DNA from: Sesamum alatum
Lineage: Eukaryota > Streptophyta > Magnoliopsida > Lamiales > Pedaliaceae
Reading direction: 5' to 3'
DNA length: 64,000 bases
Assembly (NCBI GenBank): GCA_034509735.1
Contig: JACGWO010000012.1
Location: 248,001-312,000 of the forward strand
Made by a program: the position numbers and the translations under genes. Positions 1 through 12,880 of the stretch are shown in pieces. A model generated the notes under the pieces. It ran no database searches and had not been told where the DNA came from. It saw only the letters and a program-made list of their open reading frames with translations. Position 1 is the first letter of the stretch; every line of letters begins with the position of its first letter.

Positions 1-595
1 TCCTTTGTCCCCAAACCTCCGAATTACCGGGTCACAACTTCCCTCTCAGAGAACGCTCCTGTCCACTCAATTCCGGCCCCCCCATCTCCTTTGGAAGGAG
101 CAGTCGTTGATGATCATCCTCCTCCCCCTTTGGAGAATATTGAGGAGCATCCCCCACTCACCAATCCTTTTGAAGCTCTCAATGAGGTGTCCCTTGAAGC
201 TTGATTTCACCTCCTCGGGCCCTAATAGACGCAGGCCCGCCTCATCGTTATAAATGACATGAGCAAACCACTTGGAATGTGAAGGGCTTTTTGGTTGGAA
301 TAATCGGTTCGCTTCGATTGGCTTGTAGCCGTGATTGTTATGTTGCCTTTGTTGATTTTGGCCGGCTTGTAGCCAAGTTTGTTTTTTGGCCTATTGATGT
401 ATTTTTGCTGTCATGTCTGCCTTGTTGCTTTGTGCTCCTCGTCGAAGCTGGGCTTGTCGTTGTTGTTTTGTGCCCAGGATTGGTTGATCGATGTTGCCTT
501 CCTGGGCCTTCATTCTTTTGAGGACTGGGCGCACAACCTACGTCACAAATGTAACTTTCTCTTTATTTTTGCAATTTACCTTTACCTAAAAAAAA
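1..595 (+). mobile_element. LINE-a remnant with internal deletion (ORF1 end joined to 3' UTR)
   Basis: The first 260 bases match the end of LINE-a ORF1 and the start of ORF2 seen near 31760-31900. Both places have an NPF(D/E)AL peptide, a GPN-(K/R)-R peptide and then the WNV(R/K)G peptide that opens the endonuclease. From about 290 the sequence becomes the T/G-rich LINE-a 3' UTR (compare 6590-6843), and it ends in TTTACCTAAAAAAAA at 581-595 directly against satellite. The whole endonuclease, RT and zinc-finger part is therefore missing. The left end lies outside the window, so no target-site duplication can be tested. It could be a deleted copy or a propagated non-autonomous derivative; one copy cannot decide. 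Confidence 0.72.
5..253 (+). pseudogene. LINE-a ORF1 C-terminal fragment
   Basis: This is an open stretch of 82 codons whose neighbouring frames carry the proline-rich tail of LINE-a ORF1 (NPFEAL, SGPNRRRP). The related copy ends ORF1 with an ATGA stop/start overlap at 31859-31862. Here the equivalent bases around 250-258 still read TAAATGA. The DUF4283 and CCHC domains lie upstream, outside the window. It is a fragment with no expected function. Confidence 0.5.
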
Positions 596-3500
596 TGCAC
601 TAGTACTACATCTAAAACACTCTTTTATGAGCCATGGACTCAGCTTCTGTACCTTTTGAACAAACGACAAACTCTTTTAAATTAAATTTATACACTTATT
701 CCCTTTTATCTTTGCCATATTCTCGACTTGGTTCAACCTTTATATAATCAATCGTTGTACGTCCGGATACATGCCTAATACTCAACACAATCGTAAGAAA
801 CACCTTGTGTTTTTAGTCCTTATCATTGACTGATTAGATGACTCATTTCTGGCTACAAATATATTCGTAATTGACTCTAATTAATCAATATTCAAAAGCC
901 AGTCTTTCAATTATTACAACTAGGACTCCATCTTATTCAACATAAAAATGCACTAGGACTACATCTAGAACACTCTTTCGAGCCATGGATTCAGCTTTGT
1001 ACCTTTGCTCAATGAAAAACTCCTTTAAAACAAGTTTTAGACACTAATGCACTTTTTATCTTTGCCATATCGAGGGGCTTTGCAGAACCTTCATAATCAA
1101 TCGTACGTCCGGCATACATTGCCTAGTACTCAACACAATCATAGAAAACACCTTGTGCTTTCAGTCCTTATCATTAACTAATAGATAAACTCATTTTTTG
1201 CTATAAATATATTCGTATTGACTCTAATAATCAATATTAAAGCCTCTCTTCAATTATATGACTAGGATTCCATCTTATTCAACATAAAAAAATTGCACTA
1301 GTACTACATCTACAACACACTTTTTGAGCCATGGGACTCAACTTTGTACCTTCTGCACAACGACAAACTCCTTTAAACAAATTTAGACACTTATTTCCTT
1401 TTATCCATGCTATATCGGGAGCTTGGTCAACGTTCGTAACAATCGCAGTCCCGGATACATGTCTAATTACTCAACACAATCGTAGGACACATCTTGTGTT
1501 TTCAGTCCTTATCATTAACTTGATAGATGACTCATTTTTTGGCTATAATATATTCGTATTGACTATAATAATCAATATTAAAGCCACTCTTCGGTCATAT
1601 GACTATCACTCCATCTTATTCAACATAAGAAGCACTAGGATTACATCTAGAACACAGTTTTGAGCCATGGACTCAGCTTTGTACCTTTGCGCAAAGACAA
1701 ACTCCCTTTAACCAAGTTTAGACACTACTAAAAATGCATTAGGACTACATCTAAAAACACTCTTTCGAGCCAGGACTCAACCTTGTACCTCCATTGCGCA
1801 ACGACAAACTCCTTTAAACAAGTTTACACACTAAATCCACTTTTCTTTCCCATATCGAGGGGCTTGCAGTACCTTCATAATCAATCGTATGTCCGTCAGA
1901 TACATGCCTAATACTCAACACAATCGTAGGAAACACGTCGTGCTTTCAGTCCTTATCATTGACTGACAGATGACTCATTTTTGGCTATAAATATATTTGT
2001 ATTGAATGTAATAATCAATATTGAAGCCACTCTTCGATTATATGACTAGACTCCATCTTATTCAACATAAAAAAATACACTAGTACTAAATCAAAAACCA
2101 CTCTTTTGAGCCATGGACACAGCTTTGTACCTTTGCACAACGACAAACTCCTTTAAACAAATTTAGACACTTATTTCCTTTTATCTTTTCCATATCGAGG
2201 CGTTGTCAACGATTCGTAATCAATTCATACGTCCGGATACATGCCTAATACTGAAAACAATTGTAGGAAATATCTTGTGTTTTCAGTCCTTATCATTAAC
2301 TGAGAGATGACTCTTTTTTGGATATAAATATATTCCTATTGACTCTAATAATCAATATTAAAGCCACTCTTTCGATTATACGACTAGGACTCCATCTTTA
2401 TTCAACATAAAATGCACTAGGACTACATCTAGAACACTCTTTTGAGCCATGGACTCAGCTTTCGTACCTTTGCGCAACGACAAAACTCCTTTAAATAAGT
2501 TTAGACACTAATGCACTTTTATCTTTTTCATATCGAGGACGTTGAGAAACTTTCGTAATAAATCGTACGCCCGAATACATGCCTAATACTCAACACAATC
2601 GTAAGAAACACCATGTGCTTTCAGTCCTTATCATTGACTGATAGATAACTCATTTTTTGTTATGAATAATATTCGTATTGACTCTAATAATCAATATTAA
2701 AGCCACTCTTCGATTATATGACTCGAACTCCATCTTATTCACATTAAAAGCACTAGTACTACATCTAAAAACACTCTTTTTGACCATGAACTCAGCTTTT
2801 TATCTTTGTACAACGACAAACTCCTTTAAACAAATTTAGACACTTATTCGCTTTTATCTTTGCCATATAGAGGACTGGTCAACCTTCGTAATCAATCGTA
2901 CGTCCGGATACATGCCTAATACTCAACACAATCGTAGGAAACACCTTGTGTTTTTAGTCCTTATCATTGACTGATAGATGACTCATTTCTGGCTAATAAA
3001 TATATTCGTATTGACTCTAATAATGAATATTAAAGACTCTCTTCAATTATACGACTAGGACTCCATCTTATTCAACATAAAAAAGCACTTGGACTACATC
3101 TAGAACACTGTTTTTGAGCCATGGACTATGCTTTACCTTTGCGCAACGACAAAACTCCTTTAAACAAGTTTAGACACTAATGCACTTTTATCTTTGCCAT
3201 ATCGAGGGCTTGGAGAACCTTGATAATCAATCATATGTCCAGATACATGCCTAATACTCAACACAATCATAGGAATTACCTTGTGCTTTCAGTCCCTTAT
3301 CATTAACTGATAGATAATTCATTTTTGGTATAAATATATTCGTATTGACTCTAATAAATCAATATTAAAGCCACTCTTCGATTATATGACTAGAACTCCA
3401 TCTTATTCAACATTAAAATGCACTAGTTACTACATCTAAAACACTCTTTTGACCATGAACTCAGCTTTTTATCTTTGTACAACGACAAACTCCTTTAAAC

Positions 3501-4249
3501 AAATTTAGATACTTATTCGGTTTTTATCTTTGCCATATAGAGGACTTGGTCAACCTTCGTAATCAATCGTACGTCCGGAATACATGCCTAATACTCAACA
3601 CAATCGAGGAAACACCTTGTGTTTTTTAGTCCTTATCATTGACTGATAGATGACTCATTTCTGGCTATAAATATATTCGTATTGACTCTAATAATGAATA
3701 TTAAAGACTCTCTTCAATTATACGACTAGGACTCCATCTTATGCAACATAAAAAAAGCACTTGGACTACATCTTAGAACACTGTTTTGAGCCATGGACTA
3801 TGCTTTACCTTTGCGCAACGACAAACTCCTTTTAAACAAGTTTAGATACTAATGCACTTTTATCTTTGCCATATCGAAGGCTTGGAGAACCTTCATAATC
3901 AATCATATGTCCGGATACATGCCTAATACTCAACACAATCATAGGAATTACTTGTGCTTTCAGTCCTTATCATTAACTGATAGATAATTCATTTTTGGCT
4001 ATAAATATATTCGTATTGACTCTAATAATCAATATTAAAGCCACTCTTCGATTATTATGACTAGGACTCCATCTTATTCAACATAAAAATGCACTAGTAC
4101 TACATCAAAAATACTCTTTTGAGCCATGGACTCAGCTTTGTACCTTTCAACATAAAAATGCACTAGTACTACATCTAAAACACTCTTTTGAGCCATGGAC
4201 TCGGCTTTGTAACTTTGCACAACAAAAAACTCCTTTAATAAAATTTAGA
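596..4249. repeat. Sat333 tandem satellite, array 1
   Basis: This is about 11 head-to-tail monomers of roughly 333 bp. Landmarks in each monomer, in order, are GAGCCATGGACTCAGC, ACGACAAACTCCTTTAAA, TTTATCTTTGCCATATCGAG, GTCCGGATACATGCCTAA, CTATAAATATATTCGTATTG and CTCCATCTTATTCAACATA. Two variants alternate. Type A has AAGTTTAGACACTAATGCAC and GGAGAACCTTCATAATC; type B has AAATTTAGACACTTATTC and GGTCAACCTTCGTAATC. At 2750-4090 an A/B dimer of about 670 bp occurs twice. One monomer is cut short at about 1717. Single-base indels in homopolymers are dense. No coding sequence is credible; the short open frames differ from monomer to monomer. Confidence 0.95.
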
Positions 4250-4258
4250 CATCAAATC

Positions 4259-6525
4259 GGCTCTTTTTGACATCCCGGAAGATAAATCTTCGGGTCCTGA
4301 TGGCTACTCATCTGCTTTCTTCAAAGCTGCTTGGCCCATTATTGGAGATGAATTTGTTGCTGCTATTCAGGAATTCTTCCTGTCCGCGTAGAATTCTTAA
4401 GCAAATCAATGCCACCATCATCACACTTGTTCCAAAAGTTCAACTCCCGGGGTTTGTGAATGACTTTTGTCCAATCTCTTGCTGTAATATCCTCTACAAG
4501 GTCATCTCTAAGATCATTGTTCAACGCATCAAACCAGTCCTTGAGCACATTATCAGCCAATTACAAAAATGCCTTTGTTCCAGGAAGAAGAATTTCGGAC
4601 AACATCCTTCTTGCTCAAGAGCTCTTTAGCGGGTGCAACTGGAAAAGTGGTCCTCCTAGAGCCGCGCTTAAGGTTGATCTTCGGAAAGCTTTTGACTCTC
4701 TTGAGTGGGACTTCATTCTTGCAGTCGTTTAGGCTTTTCCAGTTCCCGGATATCCTTATTGGATGGATTGAGGAATGCATTCCACCACTTCATTCTCCAT
4801 TTGCCTCAACGGTGAGCCGCACGGATTTTTTCAAGGTAGTAGGGACTTCGAGAGGGAGATTCGCTTTCTCCCTACCTCTTTGTCTTATGCATGGAAGTCT
4901 TTCATCTCCAGCTGCAAAAATCTATTGTTAAAGACCCTTTGCATTTCACCCGCAATGCAAAGAACTGGGCCTCTTCTGTCTCTCCTTTGCTGACGACCTT
5001 ATCCTCTTTTGTCGTGTGGAAGCCCCATCGATCCAGGTTTTTAGTGACGCCTGGAATGGTTATCTCTTGCCTCGGGCCTCCAGGTCAACCGTGACAAAGT
5101 CAACTGATCTCCTCTAAGCCAGCTGAGCCCCTGCGCCAGGACCTCCATCATATCCTTGGTTTTCAAGCTAGTGTTCTCCCTCTCAAATATCTTGGTTTCC
5201 CCCTTTTGCACTCCCGCCTCACTTTACATAACTGTCAACCTTTTGCTTCAAAAGATTGATAAGCGCTATCGCCGGGCTGGGCGGTGTACCCCCCTCTCTT
5301 TGCAGGAAGAGTTCAACTCATCAAATCGGTCCTCTCTTCTCTTCACACCTATTGGAGCTCGGCCTTCTTCCTCCCAAAAGGAGTCATTAAACTTATTGAG
5401 AAGAAATTCTGCAAATTCCTCTGGCAAGGGCATTCTGATCGAGGTTATGCAAAAGTTGCTTGGGAACAAGTGTGTCGCCAAAAGATGAGGGAGGTTAGAC
5501 CTATTGTTCCCTTAAATCAATCCCTAATGATCCCGTATTTATGGGATGTTCTTCAGCGCTCCCCCCCACTCAATTTGGGCTCAATGGATTTGGAAATTTT
5601 GGCTTCGGAAAGCAACTATTTGGACTATCTCCCGGACTATTGGGTCTTTGGAGTTGGCGCAAAATTGATTCGGCTTCGTCACTTCCTGCTGATTGGGGTT
5701 CGTTTTGAGATTGGCTTGGACCTGAAATTCCATCTTTGCAGGACCCATGGCACCCTCTGGGTGTCCTCATTCACCGGTTTCCTCAGGGACCTGCTATCAC
5801 CGATCTCTTTGATGCATCTTTGGGATTTGTCATCCGATCGGGGCAATGGAACTGGTCTATCACAAATTTTTGAACTTCCTTGATATCTCGGCTTCTCTCC
5901 CACCGATCTCCCCTTGACCCTCTCGGATTCTTGGAGCTCCCATAGTGGTACCCCTCTCTAACTCGGACGCTCTGGGCATCTTCCAACCCCGAGACCGAAG
6001 GTGGAGTGGTCCTCATTATTCCATGGCCCTTTCCGCATTCATCGAAATCTTTTCATATGTAGCTCGCTATTAGAGAGCGTCTCTCTACCATGGATAAGCC
6101 TTGGTGCCCACCGGATTCTTTGGAGTGCGTCCTCTGTAATTCTGGAATGGCTGAGAGCCACTCCCACCTCTTCTTTGAATGCACTTTCTCCCGGAGATGC
6201 CGTTCCCTCTCTTAGACAGCGTACCAAGCTTCAATGGCCTCACTCTTCGTGGACTTCAGGCATCAGATGGGCCTCCATTCGATGGCATGGTAAACATATC
6301 ATTAATGCAACCTACCGTGCCAATCTTGCCTCGCTTGTTCATCACATCTGGCGCGAGCGTAATGCTCGTAGATTCCAAAACTCCTCCCTAACAGTTAATG
6401 CTTTGGTGGATCTTGTTCTTGAGCAGGTTCGCACACGCATCCGCGGAGATGACTTGAAGCCCACGCTTCAAACTTTTGCCCTTTACCGCCTTTGGCGTAT
6501 CCCATGGAGCTACGCTGTTGAATGA
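4259..6525 (+). pseudogene. LINE-a ORF2 (RT to C-terminal zinc region), broken
   Basis: The reverse transcriptase fingers and palm are recognisable in three changing frames: ITLVPKVQLPGFVNDF and ISCCNILYKVISKI at about 4420-4520, LRKAFDSLEWDF at about 4680-4715, and the catalytic FADD box at about 4985-4999 (SFADDLILF). Downstream come the FAGRVQLIKSVL peptide (about 5302-5340), the WQGHSDRGYAKVAWE peptide (about 5420-5465) and a zf-RVT/RNase-H-like tail at 6001-6525 ending in WRIPWSYAVE. Compared with 43638-43650, a base lost near 4387 creates an in-frame TAG. Further frameshifts occur near 4560-4620, 5090-5110, 5480 and 5900. The protein would have copied the LINE RNA at the nick; it cannot be made from this copy. 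Confidence 0.9.
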
Positions 6526-6860
6526 TTGCTGATTGCTGATTCTTGTTTGATTGCTGGTTGTTGTTGACTGTTGATTGCTGATTTTGGGGTTGGCTTGAAA
6601 TCCTTGTTGTTTTTGGGCCGGCTTGTTGCTGTGATTTGGTCTGTTCCTTTGTTGTTCTGTTCTTTGGGTTGGCTTGTTGCTGTGTTTCCTCTTTTGCCCC
6701 CTTGTTTGGGTTGACTTGTTGATGTTGCTTTGTGCCCACGATTACTGGATCGCTATTGCCTTCCTGGGATCATCCTCCAGACAGGGCATTTTGCCATTGT
6801 CATTGCTGTAACTCTCCTTTATTTTATAAATCTACATTTACCTAAAAAAAAAAAAAAAAC
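6526..6860 (+). other. LINE-a 3' UTR and poly(A) tail
   Basis: This is a low-complexity T/G-rich stretch with repeated GATTGCTG and TTGGGTTGGCTTGTTGCTG units, then TTTACCT and a run of 17 A (6844-6860). The same tail occurs at 270-595 and, inverted, at 58945-59295. This defines the LINE-a family end, as opposed to the TTACCG-A end of LINE-b. Confidence 0.85.
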
Positions 6861-9800
6861 ATCTTGTGTTTTCAATCTTTATCATTGACTGATAGATGAC
6901 TCTTTTTTTTGGCCATAAATATATTCGTATTGACTCTAATAATCAATATTAAAGCCACTCTTCGATTATACGACTAGGACTCCATCTTATTCAACATAAA
7001 ATGCACAGGACAATATCTGGAACCACTCTTTTTGAGCCATGCACTCACCTTTTGTACCTTTGCACAACGACAAACTCCTTTGAACAAATTTAGACACTTA
7101 TTCCCATTTATCTTTGCCATATTGAGGGCTTTGTCAACATTTGTAATCAATCGTGTGTATGGATACATGCCTAATACTCAACACAATCGTAGGAACATCT
7201 TGTGTTTTCAGTCCTTATTATTGAGTGATAGATTTTGGCTATAAATATATTCGTATTGACTCTAATAATCAATATTAAAGCCACTCTTCGATTATGTGAC
7301 TAGAACTCCATCCTATTTAACATAAAAATGCACTAGGACTACATCTAAAAATTTCTTTAAAGCCAGGATACAACTTTGTACCTTTGCGCAACAACAAACT
7401 CTTTTAAACAAGTTTAGACACTAATGCACTTTTATCTTTGCCATATCGAGGGCTTTGAGAACCCTTCATAATCAATCGTATACATGAGTAATACTCAACA
7501 CAATCGTAGGAAACACCTTGTGCATTCAGTCCTTATCATTGACTGACAGATGACTCATTTTTAGCTATAAATATATTCGTATTAACTATAATAATAAATA
7601 TTAAAGCCACACTTCGATTATATGACTAGAAATCCATCTTATTCAACATAAAAATGCACTAGGACTAAAACACTCTTTCGAGCCAGAACACAGCTTTGTA
7701 CTTTGCGCAACAACAAACTCTTTTAAACAAGTTTAGACACTAATGCACTTTTATCTTTGTCATATCGAGGGCTTTGAGAACCTTCATAATCAATCGTTAT
7801 ACATGCGTAAAACTCAACACAATCGTAGGAAACCACCTTGTGCTTATCAGTCCTTATCATTGACTGACAGATGACTCATTTTTGCCTATAAAATATATTC
7901 ATATCTACTCTAATAATCAATATTAAAGCCACTCTTCGATTATTACTATAGGATTCCATCTTATTCAACATAAAAATGCACTAGGACTACATCTAGAACA
8001 CTGTTTTGAGCCATGGACTCAACTTTATACCTTTGCGCAACGACAAACTCCTTTAGACAAGTTTAGACACTAATGCACTTTATCTTTGCCATATCGAGGG
8101 CTTGGAGAAACCTTCATAATCAATCGTATGTCCGGAAACATGCCTAATACTCAACACAATCGTAGGAATCACCTAGTGCTTTCAGTCCTTATCATTGACT
8201 GATAGATAACACATTTTTTTGCTCCTAAATATATTTCGTATCTACTATAATAATCAATATAAAAGCAACTCTTTGATTATATATGACTACCACTCCATCC
8301 TATTCAACATAAAAATGCACTAGAAACTACATCTAAAACAATCTTTTGAGCCATGGACTCAGCTTTGTACCTTTGCAGAACGACAAACTCCTTTAAAGGA
8401 ATTTAGACACTTATTCTCTTTTATCTTTGTCATATCGACGGCTTTTTCAACGTTCGTAATCAATCGTATGTCCGGATACATGCGTAAAACTCAACACAAT
8501 CATAGGAAACACCTTGTGCTTTCAGTCCTTATCATTGACTGACAGATGACTCATTTTTGGCTATAAATATACTCGTATTGAGTCTAATAATCAATATTAA
8601 AGCCACTCTTCGATTATACGACTAGGCCTCCATCTTATTTCAACATAAAAATGCACTAGGACTACATCTAGAACACTCTTTTGAGCCATGGACTCAACTT
8701 TGTACCGTTGCGCAATGATAAACTCCTTAAACAGTTTAGACCCTAATGCACTTTTATCTTTGCCATATCAAGGACTTGGAGAACTTTCATAATCAATCGT
8801 ACGTCCGGATACATGCCTAATACTCAACACCAGGGAAACACCTTGTGCTTTCAATCCTTATCATTGACTGATAGATAACTCATTTTTGGCCATAAATATA
8901 TTCATATCTACTATAATAATCAATATTAAAGCCACTCTTCGATTATATGACTAGGACTCCATCTTATTCAACATAAAAGTGCACTAGGACTACATCTAGA
9001 ACACTGTTTTTAGCCATGGACTCAACTTTATTACCTTTGCGCCAACGACAAAACTCCTTTAGACAAGTTTAGACACTTAATGCACTTTTATCTTTGCCTT
9101 ATCGAGGGCTTGGAGAACCTTCAAAATCAATCGTATGTCCAGATACGTGCCTAATACTCAACACAATCGTAGGAATCACCTAGTGCTTTCAGTCCTTATT
9201 ATTGACTGATAGATAATTAATTTTTTGCTCTAAATATATTCGTATCTACTCTAATAATCAATATTAAAGCCACTCTTGATTATATGACTACCACTCCATC
9301 TTATTCAACATAAAAAAGCACTAGAACTACATCTAAAACACTCTTTTGAGCCATGGACTCAGCTTTGTACCTTTGCAGAACGACAAACTCCTTTAAAGGA
9401 ATTTAGACACTTATTCCCTTTTATCTTTGCCATATCGACGGCTTTTTCAACGTTCGTAATCAATCGTACGTCCGGATACATGCCTAATACTCAACACAAT
9501 GGTAGGAAACACCTTATGCTTTCAGTCCTTATCATTGACTGACAGATGACTCATTTTGGCTATAAATATATTCGTATTGACTCTAATAATCAATACTAAA
9601 GCCACTCTTCGATTATTACGACTAGGACTCCATCTTATTCAACATAAAATGAACTAGAAACTACATCAAAAACACTCTTTTGAGCCATGGACTCAACTTT
9701 GTACCTTTGCGCAACGATAAACTCCTTTAAACAAGTTTAGACACTAATGCCACTTTTATCTTTTGCCATATCAAGGACTTGGAGAACTTTCATAATCATT

Positions 9801-12800
9801 CGTACGTCCGGATACATGCCTAATACTCAACACAATCGTAGGAAACACCTTTGTTTTTTTCAGTCCTTATAATACTGATAGATAAACTCATTTTTTGCTA
9901 TAAATATATTCATATCTACTCTTATAATCAATATTAAAGCCACTTCTTCGATTATATGACTAGGACTCCATCTTATTTCAACATAAAAATGCACTAGGAC
10001 TACATCTGGAACACTGTTTTTGAGGCATGGACTCAACTTTAGACCTTTGCGCAACGACAAACTCTTTTTAGACAAGTTTAGACACTAATGCACTTTTATC
10101 TTTGCCATATCGAGGGCTTGGAGAACCTTCATAATCAATCGTATGTCCGGATACATGCTTAATACTCAACACAATAGTAGGAATCACCTAGTGCTTTCAG
10201 TCCTTATCATTGACTGATCGATAACTCATTTTTTGCTCTAAATTTATTCGTATTCTACTCTAATAATCAATATTAAAGCCACTCCTCCATTTATTGACTA
10301 CCACTCCATCTTATTTCAACATAAAAATGCACTAGAACTACATCTAAAACACTCTTTTGAGCCATTGGACTCAACTTTGTACCGTTGCGCAACGATAAAC
10401 TCCTTTTAAACAAGTTTAGACCCTAATGCACTTTTATCTTTGCCATATCAAGGACTTGGAGAACTTTCATAATCAATCGTACGTCTGGATACATGCCTAA
10501 TACTCAACACAATCGTGGGAAACACCTTGTGCTTTCAGTCCTTATCATTGAATGATAGATAACCCATTTTTTTCTATAAATATATTCATATCTACTATAA
10601 TAATCAATATTAAAGCCACTCTTCGATTATATGACAAGGACTCCATCTTATTCAACATAAAAATGCACTAGGACTACACTTAGAACACTGTTTTGAGCCA
10701 TGGACTCAACTTTATACCTTTGCGCAACGACAAACTCCTTTAGACAAGTTAGACACTAATGCACTTTTATCTTTGCCATATCGAGGGCTTGGAGAACCTT
10801 CATAATCAATCGTATGTCCAGATACATGCCTAATATTCAACACAATCGTAGGAAATCACCCTAGTGCTTTCAGTCCTTATTATTGACTGATAGATAATTC
10901 ATTTTTTGCTCTAAATATATTCGTACCTACTCTAATAATCAATATTAAAGCCACTCTTTGATTATATAACTACCACTCCATCTTATTCAACATAAAAAAG
11001 CACTAGAACTACATCTAAAACACTCTTTTGAGCCATGGACTCAGCTTTGTAGCTTTGCAGAACGACAAACTCCCTTTAAGGAATTTAGAAACTTATTCCC
11101 ATTTATCTTTGCCATATCGACGGCTTTATCAACGTTCGTAATCAATCGTACGTCCAGATACATGCCTAATACTCAACACAATCGTAGGAAACACCTTGTG
11201 CTTTCAGTCCTTATCATTGACTGACAGATGACTCATTTTTGGCTATAAATATATTCGTATTGACTCTTATAATCAATACTAAAGCCACTCTTCGATTATA
11301 TGACTAGGACTCCATCTTATTCAACATAAAATGAACTAGAACTACATCTAAAACACTCTTTTGAGCCATGGACTCAACTTTGTACCTTTGCGCAACGATA
11401 AACTCCTTTAAACAAGTTTAGACACTAATGCACTTTTATCTTTGCCATATCAAGGACTTGGAGAACATTCATAATCAATCGTACGTCCGGATACATGCCT
11501 AATACTCAACACAATCGTAGGAAACACCTTGTGCTTTCAGTCCTTATAATACTGATAGATAACTCATTTTTTGCTATAAATATATTCATATCTACTCTTA
11601 TAATCAATATTAAAGCCACTCTTCGATTATATGACTAGGACTCCATCTTATTCAACATAAAAATGCACTAGGACTACATCTGGAACACTGTTTTGAGCCA
11701 TGGACTCAACTTTATACCTTTGCGCAACGACAAACTCCTTTAGACAAGTTTAGACACTAATGCACTTTTATCTTTGCCATATCGAGGGCTTGGAGAACCT
11801 TCATAATCAATCGTATGTCCGATACATGCCTAATACTCAACACAATAGTAGGAATCACCTAGTGCTTTCAGTGCTTATCATTGACTGATAGAGAACTCAT
11901 TTTTTGATCTAAAATTTATCCGTATCTACTCTAATAATCAATATTAAAAGCCACTCCTCCATTATATGACTACCACTCCATCTTATTCAACTTAAAAATG
12001 ACTAGAACTACATCTAAAACATTCTTTTGAGCCATGGACTCAGCTTTGTACCTTTGCAGAACGACAAACTCCTTTAAAGGAATTTAGACACTTATTCCCT
12101 TTTATCTTTGCCATATTAACGGCTTTTTCAACGTTCGTAATGAATCGTACGTCCGGATACATGCCTAATACTCAACACAATCGTAGGAAAACACCTTGTT
12201 CTTTCACTCCTTATCATTGATTGACAGATGACTCATTTTTTGCTATAAATATATTTGTGTTGACTCTAATAATCAATATAAAAGCCACTCTTCGATTATA
12301 AGACTAGGACTCCATCTTATTCAACATAAAATGTACTAGGACTACATCTAGAACACTCTTTTGAGCCATGGATTCAACTTTGTACCTTTTGCGCAACGAT
12401 AAACTCCTTTAAACAAGTTCAGACACTAATGCACTTTATCTTTGCCATATCAAGGACTTGGAGAACTTTCATAATCAATCATACGTCCGGATACATGCCT
12501 AATACTCAACACAATGGTAGGAAACACCTTGTGCTTTCAGTCCTTATCATTGACTGATAGATAACTCATTTTTGGCTATAAATATATTCATATCTACTCT
12601 AATAATCAATATTAAAGCCACTCCTCGATTATATGACTAGGACTCCATCTTATTCAACATAAAAATGCACTAGGACTACATCTAGAACACTGTTTTGAGC
12701 CATGGACTCAACTTTATACCTTTGCGCAACGACAAACTCCTTTAGACAAGTTTAGACACTAATGCACTTTTATCTTTGCCATATCGAGGGCTTGGAGAAC

Positions 12801-12880
12801 CTTAATAATCAATCGTAATACTCAACACAGTCGTTGGAATCACCTAGTGCTTTCAGTCCTTATCATTGACTGATAGATAA
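6861..12880. repeat. Sat333 tandem satellite, array 2
   Basis: This is about 18 monomers. CTCCATCTTATTCAAC recurs at 11310, 11641, 11976, 12310 and 12643, giving steps of 331, 335, 334 and 333 bp. The first four monomers are mixed types. From about 8.0 kb the array becomes a regular higher-order repeat, annotated separately. The part before about 10.9 kb has many one-base length differences in homopolymers, while the part after it is much cleaner. At about 12805-12815 some 17 bp containing GTCCGGATACATG are missing. No gene is supported. Confidence 0.95.

Larger units (their letters stand above)
4250..6860 (+). mobile_element. LINE-a, 5'-truncated L1-type retrotransposon
   Basis: This copy starts inside the RT region of ORF2 (PEDK-SGPDGY peptide at about 4275) and runs through RT, the post-RT linker and the zf-RVT region to a T/G-rich 3' UTR and an A-tail at 6844-6860 after TTTACCT. 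5' truncation is normal for target-primed LINE insertion. Satellite stops on the left at TTTAGAC and resumes on the right at AACATCTTGTG, about 110 bp further along the monomer. There is therefore no target-site duplication, and either a target deletion or a later recombination must be assumed. Confidence 0.92.

Noticed and set aside
1331..1663. A 110-codon open frame in the satellite, and similar frames at 7032, 15731, 55770, 57033, 58033 and 62277.
   Set aside because: They are translations of the same monomer in a frame that happens to stay open. Their length and sequence change with single-base indels and there is no conserved start or domain.
8000..12880. Regular direct repeats as a possible CRISPR array.
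   Set aside because: The whole 333-bp unit is repeated with no unique spacers, and the setting is eukaryotic.
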